NCBI RefSeq assembly: GCF_004337985.1
Contig: NC_043742.1
Span: 5,507,259-5,571,258 of the forward strand
Reading direction: 5' to 3'
Origin: Pyricularia pennisetigena
Lineage: Eukaryota; Ascomycota; Sordariomycetes; Magnaporthales; Pyriculariaceae
Length of the DNA stretch: 64,000 nt
The notes under the pieces are model-generated. The model was not told where the DNA came from. It did no database searches and saw only the letters and a list, made by a program, of their open reading frames with translations. Numbering within the stretch: position 1 is the first letter of the stretch; every line of letters starts with the position of its first letter. The position numbers and the translations under genes are program-made. Below are positions 1 through 10,271 of the stretch, in pieces.

Positions 1-690
1 AAAATTGGGCGTACGATTCGACTCCTACGGGCTGGTTTAATTTTACAATCGCTTTCAAATGGTTAAAACAGGTTTTTTTGTTTAAAACGAAACCAAATAT
101 TAGTATAAAATGGCGGTTATTAATATTGGATTAAATTTTAACGTATTAATTAGCTAAATTCATATTTAAAACTGTTAATTATATGCGCTGTTTAGCATGT
201 AATGGGTCCACCTTTATTTGAACATAAGCCACAATAGATAGTGCCGAAGTGGGGCTGTTAAGGTTGTCAAATTTTCTATTATATTTTGTGTGTTGCAGGA
301 ATTGCGATTTAAAATCAGCGAATGGGGTTTCACCCTATACCGTGGTTAATACCCACCCTGCATTTACAAATCAGCTACCCTGTACCGGGTTGAAGTTTTC
401 ACCAAATCAGCAAATTAATGCGAATTTAAAAATGGTTTGTATAAAAATAAAGGTGTTTTTTCAACAACGTATACAAAATAATTTTTCGGAAAATCGTGTG
501 CGGCACCGGAACCCTTTGCGGGGTGCGGACCCCCATTTCGATATCGGAGAATATGTAAGGGAGACAAAGCAAAATTTCCCCCACTAATGAATTAAATCTA
601 TTAATCCCAAAATTAGTGAATTTAGTGCATATAAGCCCTGTAATTACAGGCTTTTACAACGCAATTAGCACCACGCCGCACCTAGGCTAA
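1..690. repeat. AT-rich RIP-degraded repeat DNA, unidentified
   Basis: This stretch is AT-rich, poor in CA/TG dinucleotides and contains no readable gene. A 112-codon plus-strand frame at 249-587 has no recognised motif. It should contain, or be interrupted within, the 5' part of the pogo-like transposon whose 3' part is readable from 703 onward. No left terminal repeat could be found before the window edge. Either the element continues off the window or another insertion lies here. Confidence 0.6.
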
Positions 691-702
691 TGCCTAACCC
701 CC

Positions 703-890
703 TGTTAGCAACCCATATTGTTAATAAAAACGTTTAAAAACAGGGTTTTTTTCGAATATTTACTTATTTATAATTTATATTTTATTTAACCGTTAAATAT
801 TTTGATTTTTAACCCTATTAAAACCTGTTACCGGTAATATATAAAATCTTTTACGTCGTTAAATATTATTGGGTTTAAATAACGAAAATG
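703..890 (+). pseudogene. pogo/Fot1-like DDE transposase, central fragment left of the gypsy insertion
   Basis: One plus frame, broken by TAA/TAG codons of the kind RIP makes from CAA/CAG, reads PLNILIFNPIKTCYR near its end. This fits the conserved PLDvgvF-PLK-Y-- segment of pogo-family (Tc1/mariner superfamily) transposases. The text before it resembles the hydrophobic strand that precedes that block. Removing the LTR element at 896-8148 and one GTTTT copy joins this frame directly to the plus frame that resumes at 8154, with the codons TGG TTT TTT ACC across the join. That continuity is strong evidence that the gypsy element interrupted this gene. The catalytic aspartates themselves are not legible. 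Assignment rests on motif recognition by eye. Confidence 0.65.
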
Positions 891-895
891 GTTTT

Positions 896-1350
896 TGTTA
901 CGATCAAGGTATCGGGTAACCTGTTCTTAGGGTAAAATACAGTGGGTTGAAGCAACTGAGCGTCTTAACTGGGTAACTGGGGTTCTCAATAACTGGGGTG
1001 AAATTATAATCGTTTTCAAGTAAATATTAAGGTTAATTAGAGTTTAATTGCTGTTAAGCAATCCTAAAATCGAATCTATTTACATGGTAATAAACGTACC
1101 TTATATAAACTATATTCCGAATGTAATTTCCCTTAATTTGTTACAAATCGCAAAAATCACTTCGCCTAATCTATTATAATCTTTTAAAAATCATTAAAAT
1201 CACCTTTTTGGCGATTACGTGGCGTTACGTAATTTTTCCCTTAAATAATCGATGTTTTATTGTCGGCGATTTCTTTAGGCGAATATCGTTAGGAGGGGTG
1301 TAACCCCGCCTGGCCTTATTGGTACCGACCCATCTTATCTGGTCGTAATA
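896..1350 (-). repeat. 3' LTR of the gypsy element
   Basis: This is a 455-bp copy that aligns end to end with 7694-8148. It starts TGTTACGATCAAGG and ends TCGTAATA, where the final CA has become TA. Differences between the two LTRs are nearly all C/T or G/A, as RIP produces. A TATATAAG-like promoter element lies on the minus strand near 1100-1115 and is conserved in the other LTR and in the relic at 39.9 kb. Confidence 0.92.
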
Positions 1351-1352
1351 TT

Positions 1353-1371
1353 AGGTTTCCCTTTCCTTAGC
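1353..1371 (-). promoter_or_regulatory. Polypurine tract adjoining the 3' LTR
   Basis: Directly inside the 3' LTR the minus strand reads AAGGAAAGGGAAACC, a purine run in the position of the plus-strand DNA primer of LTR retrotransposons. Its place fixes the element's orientation as minus, in agreement with the pol reading frames. No convincing primer-binding site could be named beside the other LTR. Confidence 0.7.
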
Positions 1372-1562
1372 CAAATCCCTTTGGCTTTTAAATAGTTTAT
1401 ACTCCCCTAATTTTTGTTTCTGTTTCCATATTCCTTTTTTGCTAATTTTTTTACGCTATATTTAATCGCGTAACCAAATTAAAATTTGGTCGTTCGTCGA
1501 CAAAACGTCGCCACGCTTTCCTCTCTTCCCTATTATCGACCGACACTGTCGAAATACTTTCC

Positions 1563-2050
1563 TGCAATCCCTACTATACCAAAGGCGTAATATTTTGTTA
1601 AATATTTCCGCAGGATTTTGCTCGTTGTATGGAATGCGTTCGTTCCAACCGTTTTAGTTACGACGTATTAGGTTTGTCCGCTGTTTAAATCCGTTATATT
1701 GGTCGCCAGCATTCGAAACTGGATGCGGAAATTAAAACGTTTAAAAAACAAATTCACGCGCAGCAGGCGAAATTATTTCGTTTGCGAAAGCAAAAAAAAC
1801 TGTAATTTAAAAAAATAATGCGAACTGTATTTCGCGGGATTAATAATTTGGAGGAATTGGATCGCGTAAAACGTAAGGAGGCAAAATAGGAGGAACGGCG
1901 GCGGTCGTCCGAAATTTTTCCTAAAATATCACTCGAATCGCTTTTTCCGGATTCTAATTTTGTTTGGGATTCGACTTTCCCGATAAGTTTTTTAAATCCT
2001 TTTTTATTGGATAAAATAAATGCTTTTACGCAGTATTCGGTCGGTAAATT
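1563..2050 (+). pseudogene. Antisense coiled-coil/cysteine reading frame inside the gypsy element
   Basis: Between the chromodomain end and the 3' LTR, the strand opposite to pol has one frame with protein-like text. It has paired cysteines near 1624-1640 (RCMECVRSNR), then a charged heptad-like stretch from 1716 (KLDAEIKTFKKQ, FRLRKQKKL), then NLEELDRVKRKEA and EERRR. It is broken by TAA at 1803-1805 and TAG at 1887-1889, both explicable as RIP of CAA/CAG. The composition (CxxC pair followed by a basic/acidic coiled coil) resembles hypothetical proteins common in fungal repeats. Its function is unknown, and it may be an accessory ORF carried by the element or a captured host fragment. Confidence 0.45.
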
Positions 2051-2252
2051 GCTTTTATCCGTATATTTTGGTTTATTGGTATGTGTTAATCGTTTTTTTA
2101 TAGGTTCGTTTGGTGGTATGGTTTCGAATCCTGGCCGATCCTTAGCTTTTGGGAATAGTAAATAATGCTTTTTTAAATCGTCCTTTTTTTTTTGGTTAAT
2201 TTGCTCGCAAATCCAATTCCTGGTAATATTAACGGAGTGGTTCCTGGCAATT

Positions 2253-5200
2253 CTAAAAGTGGTTAAAGGGTTCCCAAGTGTTTTTTTCGTGTCCGTAGTT
2301 TTTCCATTTAACAAGGTATTTTGTTTTACCGTAATTGCGTTTGTGGTCCAATATTTGTTCGACGTCGTATGTTTTTTCCTCGTCGATTTCGATTGTTTTT
2401 TGTATATTAGTGCCGGGTGGTGCTGGTTCCAATAATAATACGTGGAACGTTGGGTGGATTTTTATAATTTCTGGTAATAATAATTTGTAATTGGTTTCGC
2501 TAATTTTTTTATCGATTTTAAAAAGTCCAAACTTTTTATAATTAAATTTGCTATTTAGTCGTTGTATTTTAATATTACGTCGAATAAAATAAACGTTATT
2601 TCCCTCCTGGAAAGATGGTCCCTTTATCCAATACTGGTTAGCGTATTTGGTCATTTTTTTTCGTACGAATTCCAATTTTTGTTGGAATTTTCGGTGGAGT
2701 TTTCGTAATTCGTTTGCTTATTTATCGGTTCGTGGGGCCGTAATCGTGGTTCTTGGTTTTCCATATACCGTAGGGTTAAATCCGTAATTGGTATAAAACG
2801 GGGTTATTTTGGTACTTTTATTTTTTAAGCTATTATATACGAATTGTGCTGTAAGTAATAACCGTACCCAATTATCCTGCTTATGGTTCATATAGCATTT
2901 TAGGTATTGTTCCAATATTTGGTTTGCTCGTTTTATTTGTCTATTTATTTGTGGGTGGAATGCTGTAAATAATTTGTGGTCGGTTCCTAGCTATTCCATT
3001 AAAAATTTCCAAAATTTTGATGTAAAAAGCTTATTTTTGTCCGTAATAATGCTTTCTGGAAATCCGTGGTTGCTGACAATTATTCGTAGGAATATATAAG
3101 CGATTTTTTCGGCGTTGCTACTTTCTTTATAAAGTAGGAAATAGGCGTATTTAATAAACTTATCCATTATAACTAATATGCTATCGTATTTAGTTTTAGT
3201 AAATGGTTTTTCGGAAGGTGGTAATTTAACGATAAAATCCATTATAATGGTTTGCCAGGCTTTATTAGGGGTTGGTAAAAGCTGTAAAAACCCGTAAGGC
3301 TTATATTTGGCGGATTTGCTTTTTGCGCAAAATTCGCAGTTTTTAATGGTTTTTCGTACTTTTTATCGTATTCCTTTGAAATTGTGGTGCTGTTTTAACC
3401 GTTTCCATATTTTGGAAATCCCTTAGTGTCCGTAAGCTTTATTTTCGTGGATTTTCCGTATTTCCTCTAATATAATTACCGTGTTAGTCGTTATAAGATT
3501 TCGGTGAGCTGGTAAAAGGTTTCCGTTGTCGTTTACCGTAAGGATTTTCCGTATTTCCTCGGGTATTATATTTTCATGGTCTGGTCTTTTGCTAAAAGCG
3601 TCGGCCCTACCATTTTCTGTTCCTTTTCGGTAAATAATTTTAAAATGGAATTTTAATAGGAATTTTGCCCATTTAATTTGTCGTTTGTTTAACACCTTAT
3701 TAATGGTAAAATGGGTTAGGTTTTTGTGGTCCGTATAAATTAATATTTCGTATTTAATTCCGGATAGCTGTGGTTTCCATTTTTCAAATGCTCGGATAAT
3801 AGCTATAAATTCTTTATCGTGGATTTGGTAATTGAGTTTTGGTCTATATAACTTTTGTAAAAAAAAGGCGCAAAGGTGCAGGCGTCCTTTTTCGTCTCGT
3901 TGGTTAAATTGTCCTCCGATTGCGTAATCGGATGCGTCGGTTTCGATTTCGAAAAGTTTCGTTGGGTTTAGTATTTTAAAAATCGGTTTTTGTGCTACTG
4001 CATTTCGTAACTGTTCGAAAACTTGCTGTATTTATTCCGTCCATTGGAATTTTAAATCCTTTTTGGTCATATTGGTCAATAGGGTGGCGATCGCGCCGTA
4101 ACTTTTAATAAATTTTTTATAAAAATTTACGAATCTAAGGAATACCCGAACGTTTTTTACGTTCTGTGGTTAAAACCATTCCCTTACTGTTTGGATTTTT
4201 AATTCTTCCATCCTAATTTCTCCAAGGGCGATAATATATCCTGGGAAATTAACTTGCTTGCTGTAAAAAATGCATTTTTCGGGTTTAATTAAAAGTTTAG
4301 CGTTTTGTAGCTTTTGTAAAATTGTGTGGACGTGTTTCTTATATTCTTCCAACGTTTTGGAAAAAATAAGGATATCGTCCAGGTAAACAACGACAAAAAT
4401 GTTTAAGCATTCCCTAAAAACGTGGTTAATTATGGTTTAAAAGGTTGCGGGGGCGTTGGTAAAACCGAAAAATATTACCAAGTATTCGTAATATCCTCGT
4501 TTGGTGCGAAATACTGTTTTCCATTCCTCGCCTTCCTTTATGCGGATTAAATTGTATGCTTTTTTAAAGTTTAATGTCGTAAACCATTATGCTTAGTAAA
4601 ACATGTTTCGAAATTCTCCTATTAGTGGGAGCGGGTAGCAATTTTTTATTGTAATATCGTTTAATTGTTTGTAATCCACGCATAATCGTAATTTTCCGTT
4701 TTTTTTTGGTACGAAAAGGATTGGGTATTCTGCTGGTAATGTCGATGGTCTAATATAACCTTTTTTAAGGTTTTCCGCGAAATACTCGTTTAAAACCTCC
4801 ATCTGTGTCGGATTTAAACCGTATATTTTATAAAACTTTGGTTGGGTTCCTTCTTTTAATGGTATTTCGTGGTCGAACGGACTGTGCTCGGGTAATCCTA
4901 TTTCGAGTTTTTGGCTAAATAATCGTATATAATTTTGGTATTTTTCTGGAATTTTACCGTTTTTGGTCTGTTTTTTCGTGGTTTATATTATATAATTAAA
5001 TCGGTTCTAACCTATAAATAATCGCTTTTCTTCCGATATTGGCTCCGGGGTTGGTCGTCCTCCCTATAGGTACACCATTTGCTTTATTTGGTTTTTCCGT
5101 ACCCTATACTTCCTATATAAACCCTGCTATGCTGGAGGTCGTTTAATAATTAGGTGCTCTTCCTATTAAATTTGGCTTATAATTTAATCTATCCGGGGGT

Positions 5201-6130
5201 TATTCCTTTTAAACCAGGGAATTTTTAAAATTATGTTTTTATTCCCTATTTCCGTAATATTTAAGGTAATTTGTTTTTTTCGTCCATAGTTTTCCATCCA
5301 AAGGTGTACGGTCTTTGTTTCGATGGTGCCGTTCCCGTATAAAACTGCCTTTCCTTTTACGGTTTGTAATCGATATAGTTTTTCCTTTTATCGCCAAAAT
5401 ATTCGTCGTTTTTTCACGATCTTTGGAAAGATATAATTACCTTATACTCCGCTATTAAGGAGCGCTCGTATGGGTTTTCCATTAAATTATATATTTAGGA
5501 ATATGTATTCGTGTATTGCTTTCGTGGTTTGCGTGGCGTTTAGGGTTTTTTATTCCGTTTTTATTGCTACCGTTTGGTGCCCTATACCGTCTGGCTATCC
5601 TAGTTTTTTAGCTTGCTGGATTCGCGTCGTGGGTCCTTATTTTTCTTGTTTCGGGGCGTATAGTTGTTTCTAACGTTAACTTTATTAAATCGGTGCCCTG
5701 TTAATGTAGGCGTTTTTCGTGCGTTTATGGGTATTTCGTTATTTTTAACGTTAAAGTTCCATACAATTCTGGTCATAAATGCGGGTCCTGGTTATCGTAA
5801 CTTCGTTTCGTATTATACCTGTGCTTTGGTTAATATATATATTTTGCAAATGTTTCGGGTGCATTCGTACTATGGGAATTGTTTTTAATTGTAGCATGCC
5901 ATGGGGTAATCGTCACAAAGGGTAAAAATTACCGCTGGTTCGGTGTTAAATCTTATTTTAATTTCCCAATTGGGTAGTTTAATAGTGGTATATATTTCGT
6001 GGATACCTATTATTTTGCGTCGTCGTGGGAAAAAATCGTGGACTATTTTTCTGCTAAAATGCAATCCGCAATTATTTCGAAAACATTTTACCCAAAAGAT
6101 TTCTATATATTTGGGATGCTTAATATCCAA
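2253..6130 (-). pseudogene. Degenerate gypsy pol: WCCH motif, protease, RT, RNase H, integrase, chromodomain
   Basis: Reading down the minus strand, FWVKCFRNNCGLHF (about 6100-6060) gives a W-x2-C-x4-C-x2-H motif. The protease region (about 5470-5210) reads LLNSGV*GNYI, where families have LLDSGA. Reverse transcriptase has [11 protein letters not shown] (about 4890), [11 protein letters not shown] (about 4670) and an intact VVVYLDDI active-site box (about 4388-4370). RNase H ends with the ENGRADAFSKRPD region (about 3620-3580). Integrase has a CEFC zinc-finger pair (about 3345), MDFIVKLP with the first Asp, IITDKNKLF with the second, and FHPQINRQIKRANQ where the catalytic Glu is replaced by Lys (codon 2931-2933). 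The chromodomain (YDVEQIL...YLVKWKNYG...NTWEP) lies at 2370-2265. Numerous stops show no function remains. Confidence 0.9.
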
Positions 6131-6709
6131 AATTAAATGGTTTCCGAAAATTGGATCGATTAATCCTATAAGGTTTTATATTTGTACTCGAAATAATATT
6201 CCGGGAAATTGCACTAATTGGTCGTTTCGGTATAAATCGATAAGTTTTTTCTTATATATATAGGGGTTGTTTTCCTTTGCTGCACTATATAAATCTGAAA
6301 ATATAGTCTTTTTTTCGCTAAATTCGTCTTTTAACTCGTTATTAAATTCGTCCGTTGGGGTTTGTTGGATTATCCGGATGCGGTGGGTTTATCCCAATAG
6401 TTCTGGTTTTAATTTTTTTAAAGTATTTGATTTCGTAGGTTCGGGTAATTTGGCGTTTTGCCTGCGTAATTGTGCCGGTGGTCTGGTTTTAATAAGTACA
6501 CGGTTTCCTACTGCTAAAGTCCGAATACCTTTAAATTTTTGTGGGTACTATCCTGCGTCCATTTTTACGCTATTATAAATTATACAATTATCGTCGTAAT
6601 ATATGGTCCAATTTTTTAAGCTGTGTTAATCCGGTGGTATCTGTTGGTAAATAGTGGCATTTAATTTTCGTGGTTTTTTGGAATCGGGGTGTAAATCCGG
6701 AGTGCTTTA

Positions 6710-7300
6710 GGGACAAAATTTGGTTATATATCCTAATTTTTCGCATTTAAAGCACTTACCACTTTTGGGATCCTTACGCGGTTTTTTATATTAAGTCGCG
6801 TTAAAATCCATAAATCCGCTATATATTCCGTAGGAAATACTATACTGGCGAAACGGTTTAGGGTATTAATATTTACGTCCCGTATTAATTTGTCGCAAAA
6901 TTAGCCCCCACACGCTGCGTTTTTCGCGTCGTTCCAATTTCCGTTCGTAAAATCGGTTATCGATTTTAACTGTTAACTTTACGTACTCGGTTAAAATATC
7001 GGGTCGTTCTTTTTTAACAAATTCGTTTTTAATTTTTTTTTTAAATCCCGCATAAAAGCGTACCATTAGGGTTTCGGGGCCCCATAGTAGCTTAACGGTA
7101 ATTTATCGAAATTTATTAGCATATTTGGATACCGACTTAGTTTGGGTAAAGCGTACCAGTTTACGTTTAACCGTGCGTTCCTCGTCTAAGCTGCCGAATG
7201 CTCCCCTAAAGCATTCTTCGAAATTTTCGTAATCGTCGAAAATGCGGTTAGTCTTAACCTTACGGTTTTCTTTTTTATCGTGGTCCAAATAATTTCGTAA
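6710..7300 (-). pseudogene. Degenerate gypsy gag with CCHC zinc knuckle
   Basis: Minus-strand fragments at 7288-7103 and 7066-6866 encode a retrotransposon gag capsid-type region (FDDYENFEECFRGAFG, RTVKRKLVRFTQTKSV), followed by basic text. Near 6770-6710 lies a nucleocapsid knuckle reading CFKCEKLGYITKFCP. The expected CCHC histidine is Tyr (TAT at 6728-6730), a single C-to-T change from CAT. Gag would form the virus-like particle and bind the RNA genome. Stops between the fragments are consistent with RIP. Confidence 0.75.
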
Positions 7301-7693
7301 AATTGGTTCGAACCAAGTAAGCGTATCGCCCTTTAATAGCGAAACTGCGTAAATAACCTTTTTTGCGTTACTATCGAAATTATCCTCGTTAAAATGAAAA
7401 TAAACCCGGGTTCCCGTAAAAAATCCCTGCAGGGTACCTGGGGTACCATTATAAGGTAATAGTAAAAAATACTTAATATAATTCCTATTAGTTCGATTAA
7501 TTTATTCGGTTATTCGTTCCTGGAATTATCGATTTTTTGCTTAAAACGTCGCGACCATTTAACGCAAAACGTTAGCGCTAACCGGAGCGTTAATGGTAAA
7601 AAAGGTTTAAGGGGTGGTTTTGTTGGAAAACATTATTTCGGCGATACTATTCGGTATACTTTAAAACAAAATACTAAATAGGAGCAATTAAAA

Positions 7694-8148
7694 TATTACG
7701 ATCAAAATATCGGGTAACCTGTTTTTAGGGTAAAATACAGTGGGTTAAAGCAATTAAGCGTTTTAATTGGGTAATTGGGGTTCTTAATAATTGGGGTGAA
7801 ATTATAATCGTTTTTAAATAAATATTAAGGTTAACTAAAGTTTAATTGCTGCTAAGCAATCCTAAAATCGAATTTATTTATATGGTAATAAGCGTGCCTT
7901 ATATAAACTATATTCCGAATGTAATTTCCCTTAATCTGTCACAAATCGCAGAAATCACTTCGCCTGATTTGTTGTGATTTTTTAAGGATTATTAAAATCA
8001 CCTTTTTGGCGATCACGTGGCGTTACGTGATTTCTCCCTTAGGTAATCGATGTTCTGTTGTCGGCGATTTCTTTGGGCGAGTGTCGTTAGGAGGGGTGTG
8101 ACCCCGCCTGGCCTCATTGGTACCGACCCATCTTGTCTGGTCGTAACA
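7694..8148 (-). repeat. 5' LTR of the gypsy element
   Basis: This 455-bp partner of 896-1350 would drive transcription on the minus strand. Its outer end TCGTAACA is intact, while its inner end reads TATTACGA where the other LTR has TGTTACGA. It keeps somewhat more G/C in its outer half than the other copy does, so RIP hit the two LTRs unevenly. Confidence 0.92.
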
Positions 8149-8153
8149 GTTTT

Positions 8154-8850
8154 TTACCGTTTATCGAAACGTTTCTGCAACCGGTTTATTGGTTCGTAAC
8201 GTAATTTCCGGTTTCCGTAAAACCGGGATTTGGCCGGTAATACCTTTTTAAATATTGATTCCGGATTAAATAGTAATTTTTAATTTAAAAATTACCCAAA
8301 TAACGATTTTTAACCGTAATTCGGATTAAAATATAACCAACGTTATTTTCGGGATTTTAAAAACCTCCCAAAATATTAAAAAACAGGTTATATAAATAAT
8401 AAACCGGTTGGGCGAATATAAAAAAAATTTGGTTAATTTTGTATAAAAAATATCCAAAATTATGGATTATTAAATTGTTTAAATCGCGAATTTTACCTCC
8501 GAAAATAAACGGTTAAACGAAAAAATTAAAATTTTTAAATTTATTTTTAAAAAACGCGTGCGCCGCGAAATTTAAAAGCTTTTTTTTAAAATAAACCGGT
8601 ATATAGGAAGCGGTTTACGGTTTAAATTAAAGAAAGGCGGCCATAAAGGCCAAAATCCGGTAATAATACCGAAATTAGGATTAGGATTAGGGATTTACGG
8701 TTTTATTTTTGGATTATAATGTAAAGGAATTTTTTGCGAATTAATAAATATAGGTTTTATTGCAATTTATTGCGGAAAAACGATTAATTGGATGTTCGTT
8801 GTTTTTATGGCAGTTTTTCGGGAGGGTGTCCACTTCTGGGTCACCCACTG
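8154..8850 (+). mobile_element. 3' part of a pogo/Fot1-like DNA transposon with its right terminal repeat
   Basis: The plus frame that continues from 890 reads FFTVYRNVSATG, VISGFRKTGIWPVIP and later SENKRLNEKIKIF and KKRVRRE. This is the C-terminal layout of pogo/Fot1 transposases: an 'I-GFR-TGI-P-NP' block followed by a basic coiled tail. The frame is broken by RIP-type stops. The element ends at 8850; read inward on the minus strand its terminus is CAGTGGGTGACCCAGAAGTG. It is flanked by TA at 8851-8852, the target dinucleotide of the Tc1/mariner superfamily. The opposite terminus lies left of the window or is unreadable. Confidence 0.72.
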
Positions 8851-10271
8851 TAGGTCAAAACCTCGACGGGGTACTATCGACAGAGGCAGAGCAGATTAGC
8901 TTCCCGAATGGCACAGTTGCTTAGGTAGGGGACATGTTGTAATTTCGACTTACCACAAAGAGCAGAGGATTCAAGCACACGTTGTAGCATGCAAAGTAGA
9001 TGAAGATGAATGCCAATGCAGACTTGCTCGCAGCATTACTCCCCGTCTCATTATAGACGGCTAGACTGGTCGTGAGTGAAGAGAATGATATGAACATGGC
9101 GATGGCGCCGCCAACAAACATTTGCCGCCGCCCAAACTTGTTAGCCATCAATGCGGACATTAGTGCCGTGGCGTAGTTGACGGTGGCGATGGTTCAGTTC
9201 AGCATCGTCTGCTCCCCTTGGGTCGTGATTCCGATGCTGGTGAGAATCTTTGTCAAATAGTATGATACGAGCCCGTTGCCAGACCACTGTCCGAAGACAG
9301 CCAATGTGATCTGAAATTTAAATCAGCATTGCACTCAGAACTAGGAAGGTTTCTTTACGTAAACTTAACAGAATCAACAAGCGCTTACGGTTCGCCGGTG
9401 TTTTCAGGAATATGCCGGGACCAATGCCCTTTGCTGCCTTTTCTGCCATGAGCGTTTCTTTCATCTCCCAAAACTCGGCTCGAACTAGGGGATCCTCCCA
9501 GTTCCCTCCTCCATGATATCTCGCCAGTGTCTCGTATGCCTCGTCGCTCCTGTCACGAAAGACCAGCCACCGGGGGCTCTCGGGGAGGAACCAGACAAAG
9601 AACATCTGGACGCAGGCGGGCGCGGCTTGGAAGAGCGTCGGCAGGCGCCAGGCCCAGGGGCCTTCCAAGGGCCAGCTGCCGAAGGTGATCCAACCCGCCA
9701 TCAGGGCTCCGAGATAAAAGCTGGTGTTGTACAGCGAGCTGAAGAAGACGCGATGGCGGGGATGTGCGAGCTCCGAGATCAGAATGAGCCCAGCGGTCAG
9801 GGCCATGGTGATGCCGAAGCCGATGATCATCCGGCGGCCGAGGAAGGCGCCGATCGTTGTGCTGACGCACTGCAAGATGACGCCAATGATCATGATGAAG
9901 CTCCCGACCAGTATGGACGAGCGCCGGCCCCAACGGTCCGACAGCCAGGCCGAGAACGGGGTCGAGACAATGGAGCCCAGGGGTAAGGCGGCCGTCGTAA
10001 TGCCCAGAAGAGCGCCCTTTGGATCGCCGAACTGCGACCTCCAACGCTCGATGCCCTGGAGGCCGGTGAGCACAGAGCCATCGTAGCCGTTTGTAGCGCA
10101 GATTACGAGGCAGGCGGGGGCAAGGAGCGAGTAGAGTCGTATCAGTGACGGGGTCAATCCGAACCGCCCATGGGATTTGTCCTTGGATTGAGCGTCAAGG
10201 ATCTCAGATACCGTCTGAGCCGGCCTTTCTGTAGGAAGCGGTTTATCCATCGTGCGCCTCGTGTTGTGCAT
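8851..10271 (-). pseudogene. Sugar (lactose-permease-like) MFS transporter, truncated by the DNA transposon
   Basis: Exon 1 (10271 down to about 9365) encodes the first half of a sugar-porter MFS protein: NGYDGSVLTGLQ in TM1, WLSDRWGRRSS in the TM2-3 loop, FLPESPRWL at the end of TM6. Exon 2 (9310-8954) continues ITLAVFGQWSGNGLVSYYL through NKFGRRQMF to NPLLFV. Exon 3 (8873-8851) gives YPVEVLTY and then stops at the transposon end. The 8953-8874 intron is canonical (GTAAGT...CGATAG). The intron 1 acceptor (TTTCAG) is clear but its donor is not canonical. An in-frame TGA at about 9193-9191 lies in exon 2. The last third of the protein is missing. Plasma-membrane sugar uptake is the family role. 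Start may instead be ATG at 10250. Confidence 0.85.

Larger units (their letters stand above)
896..8148 (-). mobile_element. Complete but RIP-inactivated Ty3/gypsy chromovirus LTR retrotransposon (Pyret-like)
   Basis: The element is 7253 bp with two 455-bp LTRs (896-1350 and 7694-8148). Its ends are TGTTACGA...TCGTAACA, an 8-bp inverted repeat, with single RIP changes in each LTR. Both sides carry the direct repeat GTTTT (891-895 and 8149-8153), a 5-bp target-site duplication. On the minus strand the order is gag, CCHC zinc knuckle, a W-x2-C-x4-C-x2-H motif, aspartic protease, reverse transcriptase, RNase H, integrase and chromodomain: Ty3/gypsy, chromovirus branch. The length and the extra motif between nucleocapsid and protease recall Pyret of Magnaporthe (from memory). 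Stops in every domain and lost catalytic residues show it is dead. It inserted into a pogo-like transposase frame. Confidence 0.93.

Noticed and set aside
5470..6578. Four plus-strand ORFs (67-106 codons) in the gypsy element
   Set aside because: They lie opposite the protease and WCCH regions of pol and have low-complexity hydrophobic text typical of AT-rich shadows.
8674..8692. Telomere-like TTAGGATTAGGATTAGGG
   Set aside because: Only three imperfect units inside the 3' region of the pogo-like element; no sign of a chromosome end.
9513..10086. Overlapping plus-strand ORFs over the MFS pseudogene
   Set aside because: Antisense shadows of the GC-rich transporter exon.
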